Notes under the pieces: model-generated
Seen by the model: only the letters and a program-made list of their open reading frames with translations
What the model was told of the DNA's origin: nothing
The model's database searches: none
Program-made: the position numbers and the translations under genes
Shown here: piece after piece, positions 47,640-57,028 of the stretch
Layout of the letters: each line of letters opens with the position of its first letter
How positions within the stretch are numbered: the first letter of the stretch is position 1
Assembly: GCA_030998015.1 (NCBI GenBank)
Contig: JARWMV010000044.1
Coordinates: 1 to 64,000 of the forward strand
Source: Ceratorhiza oryzae-sativae
Taxonomy: Eukaryota > Basidiomycota > Agaricomycetes > Cantharellales > Ceratobasidiaceae
Direction of reading: 5' to 3'
DNA: 64,000 bases

Positions 47640-47925
47640 TCTCACGCAGGGAGGTAACTTGTGGCTAAGATACAAATCGTACTTAGCTCGACTACGAAGG
47701 TAGAGAACTATATATACTGTACCTAAGATACAAATCGTACTACAGAGTACAGTGTGAATAGAATACAGGAGTAGAGATGAAAACTACAATACCTTAGCTC
47801 GACTACGAAGGTAGAGAACTAAGGAAAAGGAGGTTTCCCGCGAAACTCGCGCACAATAAGAGAGGGGGATAGGAAACAGAAACAAATATGCGCATACATA
47901 CACGCATATGATTGTAAATTCAACA
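47640..47925 (-). repeat. Copia 3' LTR
   Basis: 286 bp. Read on the minus strand it begins TGTTGAATTTACA and ends CCTGCGTGAGA. Within it the sequence AAGATACAAATCGTACT occurs twice and TTAGCTCGACTACGAAGG occurs twice, possible promoter/enhancer repeats. Confidence 0.9.
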
Positions 47926-47977
47926 CGCCCACTCAATCCTATGCGTGAATGTGCGGATAAAAGAAAAGAATAGAATT

Positions 47978-49483
47978 TCACGCCATTCCCATCGCAGACA
48001 CAAAGCGAGTAAACTTGAGGCGTCCTAGGGGCTTAGTAAGCGCATCCGCGAGCTGTTTCTCTGTAGGTATATATTGCAGGTCGAGTTCTTTCAGAGCGAT
48101 CACTTCGCGAATAAAATGATACTTGACGCGTATATGCTTCGTTGTCTGATGATTGACGGGATTCTTAGCTAGGGCCATAGCAGACTGGTTGTCCGAGAAT
48201 AAGGGAGTAGCGCCCTCAGAGAGAAAACCAAGTTCAGATAAAAATTGACGAATCCATAAAAGTTCGCGTCCGGCACTAGCATCAGCGACATATTCGGCTT
48301 CGGTACTTGATAAGGAAATTGTCGGCTGCTTTCGGGATGAGTAAGCAATTATGCCACCGGCATGTAGGAAAGCCCAGCCGGTAGTCGAACGGCTTGTATG
48401 CTTATCGCCGGCATAATCAGCGTCGACATATCCAAGCAGATTTAAATCGCGAAAGCGATTATAGACAATGCCTAAGTCCATAGTACCTTTGAGATAGCGG
48501 AGAACTCGTTTGCCGGAGTTCCAGTGTTCTTCGCCAGGATTCATCGTGTGTTGCGCGAGTATACCAGTAGCATATGCGATGTCGGGTCGGGTAGAAATCA
48601 TAGCATACATAAGAGACCCGATCAGCTGCTGGTAGCGGTTCCGATCGATCGATGGTGCTTCGAGCTTTGGTAGATTGGGAGATTCGGCCATCGGAGTTTC
48701 GCATGGTTTACAGTTGGACATATTGAAGCGAGCAAGAATATCGTTGATATAACGGCGCTGAGAGATCTTGAGAGTTCCAGCGCTGCGATCGCGCTCAATT
48801 TCAATGCCTACGAACATTTTGGCCTTGCCTAGATCGACGATTTCTAGTGATTCAGCGATTTTAGCCTTAACCTTATTGAGGATTTCTGTAGACGATCCAG
48901 CAAGTAGCATATCGTCCACATGGCTAAGTATAATTGCTACTTCGTCACCATCGCGTAGCCAGAATACAGAGTGATCCGTATCGCATCGTTTAAATCCTAT
49001 ATCTTCAAGGATTTTCTTGAGACGCATATAGAAGGCTCGCGCCGCCTGTTTGAGACCGTAAATCGCCTTGTTGAGCTTCCAGACAGATTCCAGGCCTTCG
49101 ACAAAGCCTGGAGGTTGCTCCATATAAATCTCCTCGTCGAGATCCCCATGTAAAAAGGCTGTTTTAACGTCGATTTGGTGAAGCTCGAGGTCTAGAGCGG
49201 CTACGATGCTTAAGAGTGTCCGTAAGGAGTCAGCAGCAGCGACGGGTGACGAAATTTCGACAAAATCGACTCCAGGGCGCTGAGAAAAGCCCTTTGCGAC
49301 TAATCGAGCCTTGTAGCGAACGATCTCGCCATCAGCTCCACGCTTGTAGTCGAAAACCCATCGGCATTTAACGACATTTTTGTCGATAGGACGGCTCACG
49401 AGCGTCCATACTTCGTGCTGCTCGATCGATTTCAGCTCTTCTGTCATCGCTTCAAGCCATAGATTCGCGTCTGGACGACGCAT
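47978..49483 (-). CDS. Copia reverse transcriptase and RNase H
   Basis: 501-codon frame. RVT_2 domain: MTEELKSIEQHEVWTLV, RWVFDYKRGADGEIVRYKARLVAKGFSQ, QIDVKTAFLHGDLDEEIYM, KAIYGLKQAARAFY and the catalytic SHVDDMLLAG (VDD). Then SLMYAMISTRPDIAYATG and RNase H: GYVDADYAGDKHTSRSTTGW, SLSSTEAEYVA, DNQSAMALAKN, TKHIRVKYHFIRE. Ends SAMGMA at 47978. Upstream the frame breaks near 49480 and continues in another frame with an acidic/Pro-rich linker (49853-49500). Confidence 0.92.
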   Translation of the reverse strand: MRRPDANLWLEAMTEELKSIEQHEVWTLVSRPIDKNVVKCRWVFDYKRGADGEIVRYKARLVAKGFSQRPGVDFVEISSPVAAADSLRTLLSIVAALDLELHQIDVKTAFLHGDLDEEIYMEQPPGFVEGLESVWKLNKAIYGLKQAARAFYMRLKKILEDIGFKRCDTDHSVFWLRDGDEVAIILSHVDDMLLAGSSTEILNKVKAKIAESLEIVDLGKAKMFVGIEIERDRSAGTLKISQRRYINDILARFNMSNCKPCETPMAESPNLPKLEAPSIDRNRYQQLIGSLMYAMISTRPDIAYATGILAQHTMNPGEEHWNSGKRVLRYLKGTMDLGIVYNRFRDLNLLGYVDADYAGDKHTSRSTTGWAFLHAGGIIAYSSRKQPTISLSSTEAEYVADASAGRELLWIRQFLSELGFLSEGATPLFSDNQSAMALAKNPVNHQTTKHIRVKYHFIREVIALKELDLQYIPTEKQLADALTKPLGRLKFTRFVSAMGMA

Positions 49484-49774
49484 GGCATCCTCGAACGTCT
49501 GAGGCGGGCGATTCTATTATCGCAGTAAGTGCCTCTTCGTCCTCTCGTCCGTCTGTATGCGCTAAGGCGCCCACTTGCGCTCCATACCGTTCTGGTGCTC
49601 TTCGTTCGCGCGTGGATCGACGCACCGGCGGCGGATCTGGCTGTAAAACAACTATTTCCTGATCTTCAGGCTCCAAGTCCGGGCTCTCGGAAGGTAAGGC
49701 TTCTGGTTCATCGGGTATATGCGCGGGTTCTGACGATTCGAGTGGTTTATCGGATGATTCGGGTGAGTGAATTT

Positions 49775-51240
49775 CTATCTGAATGGGTGGTAATTCATCC
49801 GATTTATTCTCATCGTCATCGGTTGGGCTTTCATCATGATCCTCGATAACCACGCCTGCCGATTGTCCAGCCCTTCGTCAAAGACTACATCACGTGAGGT
49901 GATTATGCGACCGGTACCGCGCTGAGCAAGCACGTGCGCCTTCCTATTAGGAGCGAATCCGAGGTATATGCACTCGATTGAGCGCGCTTGGAGTTTCGTG
50001 CGCATATTGTCTGGCACACGAGCCCAGGCCTTGCATCCAAACGTACGTAATCCCGATACATTTGGGATCTTGCCGCTAAATGCTTCGCTCGGCGTTCGGC
50101 CATCTAGGCGTTTCTTCGGCGTTACGTTCCACAGGTGAGCCGCATGTAAGATTGCGTAACCCCAATATTTCTCGGGTAAATGCGCGTCGAATCGCATCGC
50201 GCGCTGACAATCGTTTAGGGTACGTATCGCTCGCTCGGCTACGCCATTACTGGCCGACGAATCTGCTTCGGTCTTTTGGTGCTGGATTCCTTCCGCTCGC
50301 AAGAAAGCCTCGAAGGCGTTTGACCCGTACTCGCCACCACCATCCGTCCGTAAGTGTTTAATTCGCCTTCCCGTAAGATTCTCGATTGACGCTTTGAGGT
50401 CCTTGAATTGACCCACGTAATCGCTCTTGTTGCGCAATAAATGCACGAATACCTTGCGGGACTTATCATCAATCGTTACGGCGAAATATCGGAATCCTCC
50501 GATCGCTTGAACGGGTAAGGGGCCGTGTAGATCGCTGTGCATAAGCTCGAGTACCTCAGAGGTACGAGATTGGGACGGTGGAAAAGGTGCGCGTGTATGC
50601 TTCCCCTGGAGGCATGGGCCGCATTTCGACTTGGGAGGTGAGCGGTTTCCCACTATATCCATCCCTTCAACCGCGCCTTTCCTCACCATATCTAGCACAT
50701 ATTCGTAGTTTAGGTGACCAAATCGGCGGTGCCAGGTAGGTAGGTCTGCTCGCGCGACTGTACTCGCGGTATATGCGACGAATTCTTGGGCATGTAAATC
50801 GCTATCGTTATTTTTGCTGTCTGGCTCTACGAAGGCCGTATGCGCGGTAGAATCGGTGTGTGTAATTTTCGCTTGAACCTTGTAGAGTTGCCCTGACTGC
50901 TTCGCCCATCCTATTTCGTCGCCTCGACCGTCCTGACTGATCATAATCGCGCCGATACCCCTCTGGAATAAAACGTTCATGTGCTTCTCATTGAGCTGGG
51001 TCACCGACATCAGGCTCGCGTTTAGATCGGGTACGTGCAGCACTGATTCCATGTATGCATCGGTCTCATGACCCTTACGATTACGAAGCGTGACTAGGAT
51101 CCGGCCAATGCCGACCGCATATATCTTGGTTCCGTCGCCGACTCGAACCGGGACCGGAGGTACAAGGGACCGGTAAATCGAAAACCATTCGCGCTGAGGG
51201 GTCATGTGACGAGATGCCCCTGAGTCGATCAGCCAATAGT
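49775..51240 (-). CDS. Copia protease end, GAG-pre-integrase and integrase
   Basis: IDSGASRHMTPQREWFSIY opens at about 51230 with the aspartic protease signature DSGAS. The GAG-pre-integrase zinc region follows: WHRRFGHLNYEYV, then KCGPCLQGKHTRAPF (HHCC). The integrase core has LMHSDLHGPL (Asp), LRTDGGGEYGS (Asp) and NGVAERAIRTL (Glu), then FGCKAWARVP and GFAPNRKAHVL. The frame stops at 49775; pol continues in another frame from 49853, so at least one frame break separates integrase from RT. Confidence 0.9.
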
Positions 51241-51249
51241 GCGCGGCTG

Positions 51250-52294
51250 TCTCTTCATCGACTACGGGTAGCGCATATAGCGTCGGTACTGGTACGTCGT
51301 CCGTAGCTACAAATGTCGTCGCGATCTGCGCTGACTCGCTTTGGTTTCGTATCGCTGGACTTGTTTGTCCTGTCTTTTCCTTTGCCCTTATCTTCGGCGA
51401 CTGCCGCTTTTGGAACGGTCCTTGGCCCTCTGCGCCACCTCCTTTCGCCCAGCATTTAGCCCTTAAGTGTCCGGGCTTGCCGCAATTGGAACAGGTCTTA
51501 GGCTCTGTCTGAGGGCTGCTCCTTGGCCTTCGACGTCAGCTTTGCCCTTGGCAATGCTCGTGAACATCGCGGTGAGTCCAAGACCCTTCTTGCGACGCTC
51601 TTCTCGGCTAATGCGGCCTTTATAACAATCGGAGGTAATTGAACCCGATTGATTCGACGTCTGATGACCGTGCTGACGACGGCGTACGACGGAGGTAACG
51701 CATTCATATAATTTGCGCGAGCATAGAGTCGCTGATGGTTCCCTAGTGTTTTCATCTTCGAAGCGATCGTACGGAGGGAATTTATACCCGCGGTAATGTC
51801 ATGATCTTCTCGATCTTCGTATTGACTAGTTGGTGGTACAGGAAGGATATCGATTGAGCTCCCTTCCCTTCCCACCTTTCGACGACTCGCGTCCACACCT
51901 CTTGCGATGTTTCGGCCTCGACGATATCGGCTAGCGCCTCATCTTCCATCGCCAATGCGATCTGGGCGAGAGCCTCTTGATCGCGTTTTAGCCACTCGGC
52001 TAGGGATTCAGTATATTCGCTCAACCTTGATTTGTCTTTGGCATCGGCATCGGTGAGTTCAGCCAGGGGTTTCTCGACTCCGAGAACGATGTCCTCTAGG
52101 CCTCATAGGCGTAGGACCATTTGCTGACAAAATTTCCATGCCGTGTAATTAGATCCGTCGCTCTTCAGAGCGGGAACATCGAGCGACTTCTTGCTCAAGT
52201 AGCTCGGCTTGTGGCTCGAAGACATCGCTGGCGGGACTGTTACCGGGTCGACGGGGCTCTCTGGTTTCGTACTAGTAGAGGCTGCGGGGCTCAT
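51250..52294 (-). pseudogene. Copia gag, multiply frameshifted
   Basis: Starts ATG at 52294 (MSPAASTSTKPESP). A typical copia gag core follows (DGSNYTAWKFCQQM, then in a second frame EYTESLAEWLKRDQEALAQIALAM, WTRVVERWEGKGAQS). A third frame gives TIASKMKTLGNHQRLYARANYMNALP, with a zinc-knuckle-like CxxC region around 51480. The frame changes at least near 52105, 51790 and 51500. Confidence 0.75.
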
Positions 52295-52298
52295 AACC
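52287..52298 (-). other. Primer binding site for half-tRNA-iMet
   Basis: GGTTATGAGCCC lies directly after the 5' LTR on the minus strand. It is complementary to the anticodon-arm sequence GGGCUCAUAACC of initiator tRNA, the internal site used by Drosophila copia. The gag start codon ATG (52294-52292) sits inside it. Confidence 0.7.
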
Positions 52299-52586
52299 TC
52301 TCATGCAGGGAGGTAACTTGTGGCTAAGATACAAATCGTACTTAGCTCGACTACGAAGGTAGAGAATTATATATACTGTACCTAAGATACAAATCGTACT
52401 ACAGAGTACAGTGTGAATAGAATACAGGAGTAGAGATGAAAACTACAATACCTTAGCTCGACTACGAAGGTAGAGAACTAAGGAAAAGGAGGTTTCCCAC
52501 GAAACTCGCACACAATATAAGAGAGGGGGATAGGAAACAGAAACAAATATGCGCATACATACACGCATATGATTGTAAATTCAACA
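52299..52586 (-). repeat. Copia 5' LTR
   Basis: 288 bp, about 98% identical to the left LTR by eye. Three of four substitutions are CG in the left LTR and TG or CA here. Confidence 0.9.
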
Positions 52587-52591
52587 CATCT

Positions 52592-52656
52592 TCCACAAAT
52601 TGATTAATCATGGATGCCATATCCTTTGAGTAAGTTTCGCTAATTAGAGGGTTAGG
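52592..52656 (-). pseudogene. WD40-kinase gene, 5' exon beyond copia
   Basis: Encodes PNPLISETYSKDMASMINQFVED, continuous with GIWSIAV at 47639 once the element and one CATCT are skipped. An acceptor-like AAACAG lies just upstream (52657-52662), so earlier exons may exist in 52663-53500, but I could not identify them. ATG codons inside (DMASM) could also start a shorter protein. Confidence 0.65.
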
Positions 52657-52662
52657 CTGTTT

Positions 52663-53501
52663 GTATTATCCAGCCTCAAGATAGGTGAATATCGATTGGG
52701 CTTAGAGATCAGCTGGAGATCTCTTCGGTGGCGGCTGCGAAGGTTGACCTAGCTTGAATTCAAGTGGCGATAAACAGGCTGGTTAACCTAGTTAAGGGCG
52801 CGGCTTGGGATTCTTGCGAGAGACAAACAGATTAATAAGCCAGTTGACAAGCTCGTTTATAATCGCGTTCGGCCTAGGTCGTGTCAAACTCCATGAGCGC
52901 CGCAAGTGGCCCATATCTAACCGAAGATCACGTGAAAATCTACTACCGGTTTAAGGGATAAATTCTGAATATAGTCTTGAATGAAGCTCGCGGACATTCT
53001 CAGGCCAGGTTCAAGAAGCGCAAGGGCAATACCTGATATTACATTCGTTAAACAAGGCTACCGTAGGTGTTGCGTCTACTAAACACAGAGTTTAATTGCT
53101 AGAGTCGTTTAGCCATTAAAATTACACAAGTGAGATAAATGGATGCGTAGGAGTAGAGTATCGAAACCCCAACTTCGACTAGACATAGTCTAGGAAATTT
53201 GGAGAACCCTGGATCCAATTAAAACTGTTTATTCCAGTAGGGTTGTCATATTCTCGGCAAACCGCTGAAAATCTAAGTTACTGAGCGCTACTGTAGCGTT
53301 AACGAGCGCAACTTGGGTGGCGACTAGTGCCGGGAGCGCTCATGAGCTTACTATTTTAATTTTTCTACCGAGTGATCGACATTGCCTAACTAATAACTTC
53401 ATTCTATGCACGTAAGGTATTGAACTATCTGTTTTCCGCCCACAAAATCGTGCTGTGCTATGAACGAGCGGTCTGTAACTGACGAAGCGTGCCATGTTCA
53501 A
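52663..53501. other. Intergenic or unresolved 5' exons of WD40-kinase
   Basis: Should hold the WD40-kinase promoter and perhaps small first exons, plus the 3' flank of the transporter gene. No recognisable coding segment. Confidence 0.4.
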
Positions 53502-55948
53502 CTAGATCCGTCTTTCACCATCTGCTTCTGTCGGTTGGTCTTCTCCAATAATCCGCCGCCCAATCTTATTTTGCTCTTCTTCAGTCAGATCCAGACGATG
53601 AAATAGGATCCAGAAAAGTGCTCCAGCAACAAACTGTAAAAAGCAGCTATTTGAGTAACCTGAGATATATGTACCAACCGAGACGCTTACGGCGGCAATA
53701 GCACACCCAGCGTACTAATAAGGCATTGAGCTGTCGTACCAAACGTAAATCAACCCACTTACATTCCAAACTAAATATGGGTCTGCACTAATGGGAACTA
53801 GCGCCCAGGAGAGAGCGTTTCCTATTGCAGTCATAAAGAGAAACATAGACATTACGACGCTCTTCATGCGGAGTGGGGCCTTATTATATGCATATTCAAG
53901 ACCAGAGATACTGGCAAATCTGTGGCAGAGAGGTTAGCTTAGATATATGTCACGGCGTTAAACTCACATTTCGCCCAAAGCAATCAGAACATAAGCTGGC
54001 GTTTGGACCCATACGTTGATAGTACTGGGGCTATCGCAAGTCGCAACGTACTTTCCACAAGGGTTGGTTTTATAGATACTGTCTTGAAGAATGGCTGCGT
54101 AAACCATCGCAAGTGATGCAAACAAAAAACCAAAAGTAATGCGCTGGATCGGGCGGACTACCCAGCCTACGCGACGCAGCCCAGGGTATCTAGTGAAGCT
54201 AGTCTGAGAACCGATAGCGTCAGTGAGAGACTGAACCTACACGACGCGATCCATGAGTGGGATGATAATGATGATAGCAATGGCGTTGATATTTTGGAGC
54301 AAGTCATTTGGAACACCGTGAGTGGTCATGACACCCGCTTGGGAAACAATATTGCTGGTCATTTGATTATCTTATAATAGCATGTTAGAACATCAAGCCG
54401 AAAGTTACGCATATACCCACAAGGAACCCAGAACCTAAATTTATTCAGTCTAAAAATGAGGATTTGAAGCAAATAGGCTCTTACAAGGGGTAGAAAGCAA
54501 ATATTTTAGTGGCCTGTAGTGTGCGTTTTATTTCATCGACAAAAGTCTAGAGCCCCTGATCGCTGAGAATCACGAAAAGATTTTACAGAACAATAGCACT
54601 TACGTCGTCCCAGGTTGGCAATGTCTTGTCCCGGCTTGCCGATTCCTTGTGCTGTTCAAGATCTCCTCCACCTATCATACTCGGACGAGCCTTGTCCCAC
54701 TTGTTTGGGTCACGCAGCCTGCGGAGGGTCTCGGCTGGATTGGCGCTCCATACCCCTGCATGCGCACGTTTTATGACGCGAATCGACTCGACTAGGATCG
54801 AGTCTCGGGGGGGATAAATGATATACCGCCTTCCCCCGACGAAGAGCACAAAAGGAACGATAAAGTAAACGATAGTAGGCTGCCGAGCATGTTCAGTAGT
54901 AGATTGATAACCGAGGAACGAGGACCTACGATAAGATAGGCTAACCAAAACCCATAGTGGAGCTCCGTCTCGGTCGTAGCAATCGAACCCAGGGACCCAA
55001 TGTTGATCATCTGAGCGTAACTTTGGTCAGAAATTCAGAAGAGCCAGATTTTTCTTACAAGATAAAAGTACATGAAAACACGCTGGATGGTAAGGTTAGG
55101 GTCTACGATAACCTTTTCTCCACTCGGAAGCGTTTTAACTCTTTCTTGGCTATCGGGTATCTGCTCAGCAACCAAAGGTGAAACATTCGCCTTGATAGCC
55201 CCAGTCGCAGTTCCGATGATGATAATCGCAACTATGAGGCCCGCAAAGGATCCGTTTGGGGAATTTTGTAGGAGGGAAGGAGCGGCCGTCCCTACAAGGA
55301 TCACGTGGCCAATAGCGCCAACGAACACAAAGACAATCAAGGTTTTGAGTTTGCCCCAGTACTGAAGCGCATATATGAGCCAAAAACTCTCGAGTCAGAA
55401 AATAAAGCTCACCAAGTCCGCAATGATTGCGCCAAGTATTGTTGTGACAAAAGCGAGGAACGAGAACGAGTTGGTGAGACCTGTCGAAGCCCTCTGCCCT
55501 TTTCCGAGTGCGCCTGGACGAATTTCTGATCCTGGAGGTGGGGCACCGGCGCCGTTGCCACCAGGTGGGAGCGGGCGTTGGCTTGGGTTCATGAGAAAGT
55601 TAAATGACGAGCTGAAGCTAAAGAACTTGGAACTTACATGTAGTTTACAATAGGTCCAGTTGTCCCATAATACGAAAACCGCTCCGCAAACTCGACAGCG
55701 ACAACGAGCCAGGCTGACAGCGGAATATCACCAGCTACACGACGCAGCGTGGACTTTTCCACCTCGGTCGGTACTACGATGTCAGAATCGTCATATGAAT
55801 CAGGGCTGAATTTTACGTCGACTGGATAGTCCTTTTCAGATCGTTGAGGAGTTATGTCAAGTTCTGTTCATGAGGGGGTGATCGGCAGTCAAAATAATAG
55901 TAGTTAGCGATATTTGTTCCCCCAAGGCACGAAACACTCACCCGCCAT
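53502..55948 (-). CDS. PTR2: POT/PTR2-type proton-coupled oligopeptide transporter
   Basis: Start 55948: ATGGCGG joins across an intron to give MAELDITPQRSEKDYP. Then PLSAWLVVAVEFAERFSYYGTTGPIVNYM, the POT signature with ExxERFxYYG; FLAFVTTILGAIIADL; GTATGAIKANVSPLVAEQ; the cytoplasmic-loop segment with WSANPAETLRRLRDPNKWDKARPS; and C-terminal helices including WVQTPAYVLIALGE and SISGLEYAYNKAPLRMKSVVMS. It ends EDQPTEADGERRI, TAG at 53502-53504. About 12 membrane helices; imports di- and tripeptides with protons. A Gly/Pro-rich insertion (PPGGNGAGAPPPGSE) sits in the first extracellular loop. Multiple short introns. I did not confirm every exon join. Confidence 0.88.
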
Positions 55949-57028
55949 ATCTGCTGCTTCCCTGAAGGCTTTGAGGGTGAGAAAACGAGAGAGAGGCCTA
56001 CAATTCTTATACTCGGTATAACCATCTTATCGAGCTCCTCGAATAGCGACAGAAACTTTTGCTCCACATGCAATCTCGCGTCACGTTCAAAACTCATCAC
56101 GAAGCTAGAGAAGTCCCGGATGAAATCCACTTGCGAACTCGGTACGCTCGACCGTTCAAGGACTTGCTTACCCCATGATATACGCACGCCAGAACGCATG
56201 GGAGATAGAAGGAGAGGATGCACATGCACGAACGTAGGAGTATTGGGGAGACCGGAGCTTGACCAACGCCAAGACTAAGAGGAATTAGAAACCAGGTTTA
56301 CATAACTTGTCGCTGTAGGTCTTATCGTCGGATGCCTAATGAGTCTTCGTGATGAATTTAGGCGCCGAATATGAGCAGCCGTGGGCTTAGAGGTTCTCCT
56401 ATCCAAATCGCAGACCCAAGCCTGTAATGGCGGCTTACTGTAGAGAGCTTTGGGTGTTCAGTGGACCGGGACAACCTTTGTCCCGGTGGCCAACAGAAAT
56501 ATTCGTATTTCGAATGATGACTTCACCTTGAACCGATGTCGAGTGACGCCATGAATCTACTCAGACGCATGCACTAAAGATCGAAACCAAGCCCAAGCCC
56601 ATGTCCCAATGGCTCGTCGAATCCAGCTTGGAGACCTTGAATCCTTGTTAATTGTCTCGTAGATCGGACGTCAACCTAGACTCATCATCCCCATTACGCG
56701 AGCCGGAGCAGGATTGGTGTGAGCGAAAGGTCAAGAAAAGATAGTCCGAGAAACGAGAAGACCACTGCGACTGGATCGGTTCAGCCCTCTTTGTTTGACG
56801 AAATGACGTTGGCGACGAATAGTTCACAGAGTTCAACAACCATGGGATATTGAAATAAATAGATGGTATAAAAACAGCAGCAGACGAAACCGACCCAGAA
56901 ATGTCGACAAACGAATGTGCGAGTAGAGTCAACAGCAAGGAACATAGAGAGAGAGAGAAACAGAGAGAAAGAGACAGAGAAAAAAAGAGCGTGTGTGTGT
57001 GTAGATAAAGATGAAACAATCCAGCCGC
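55949..57028. other. Intergenic, PTR2 promoter to protease 3' end
   Basis: Upstream of PTR2 on the left, 3' flank of the subtilisin on the right. Only the purine/GT microsatellite (56945-57002) stands out. Confidence 0.5.
56945..57002. repeat. GA-rich and GT microsatellite
   Basis: Interrupted (GA)n runs, an A-run, then (GT)6 just downstream of the protease stop codon, in its predicted 3' UTR. Confidence 0.85.

Larger units (their letters stand above)
47640..52586 (-). mobile_element. Ty1/copia LTR retrotransposon
   Basis: 4.95-kb element on the minus strand with LTRs 47640-47925 and 52299-52586, a 5-bp target duplication, a primer binding site abutting the 5' LTR (52287-52298), gag, protease DSGAS, integrase before RT (copia order), RT and RNase H. 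The LTRs differ at about four bases and one 2-bp indel, so insertion is recent. Its internal frames carry several breaks, so this copy looks non-autonomous unless those are assembly errors. Confidence 0.93.
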
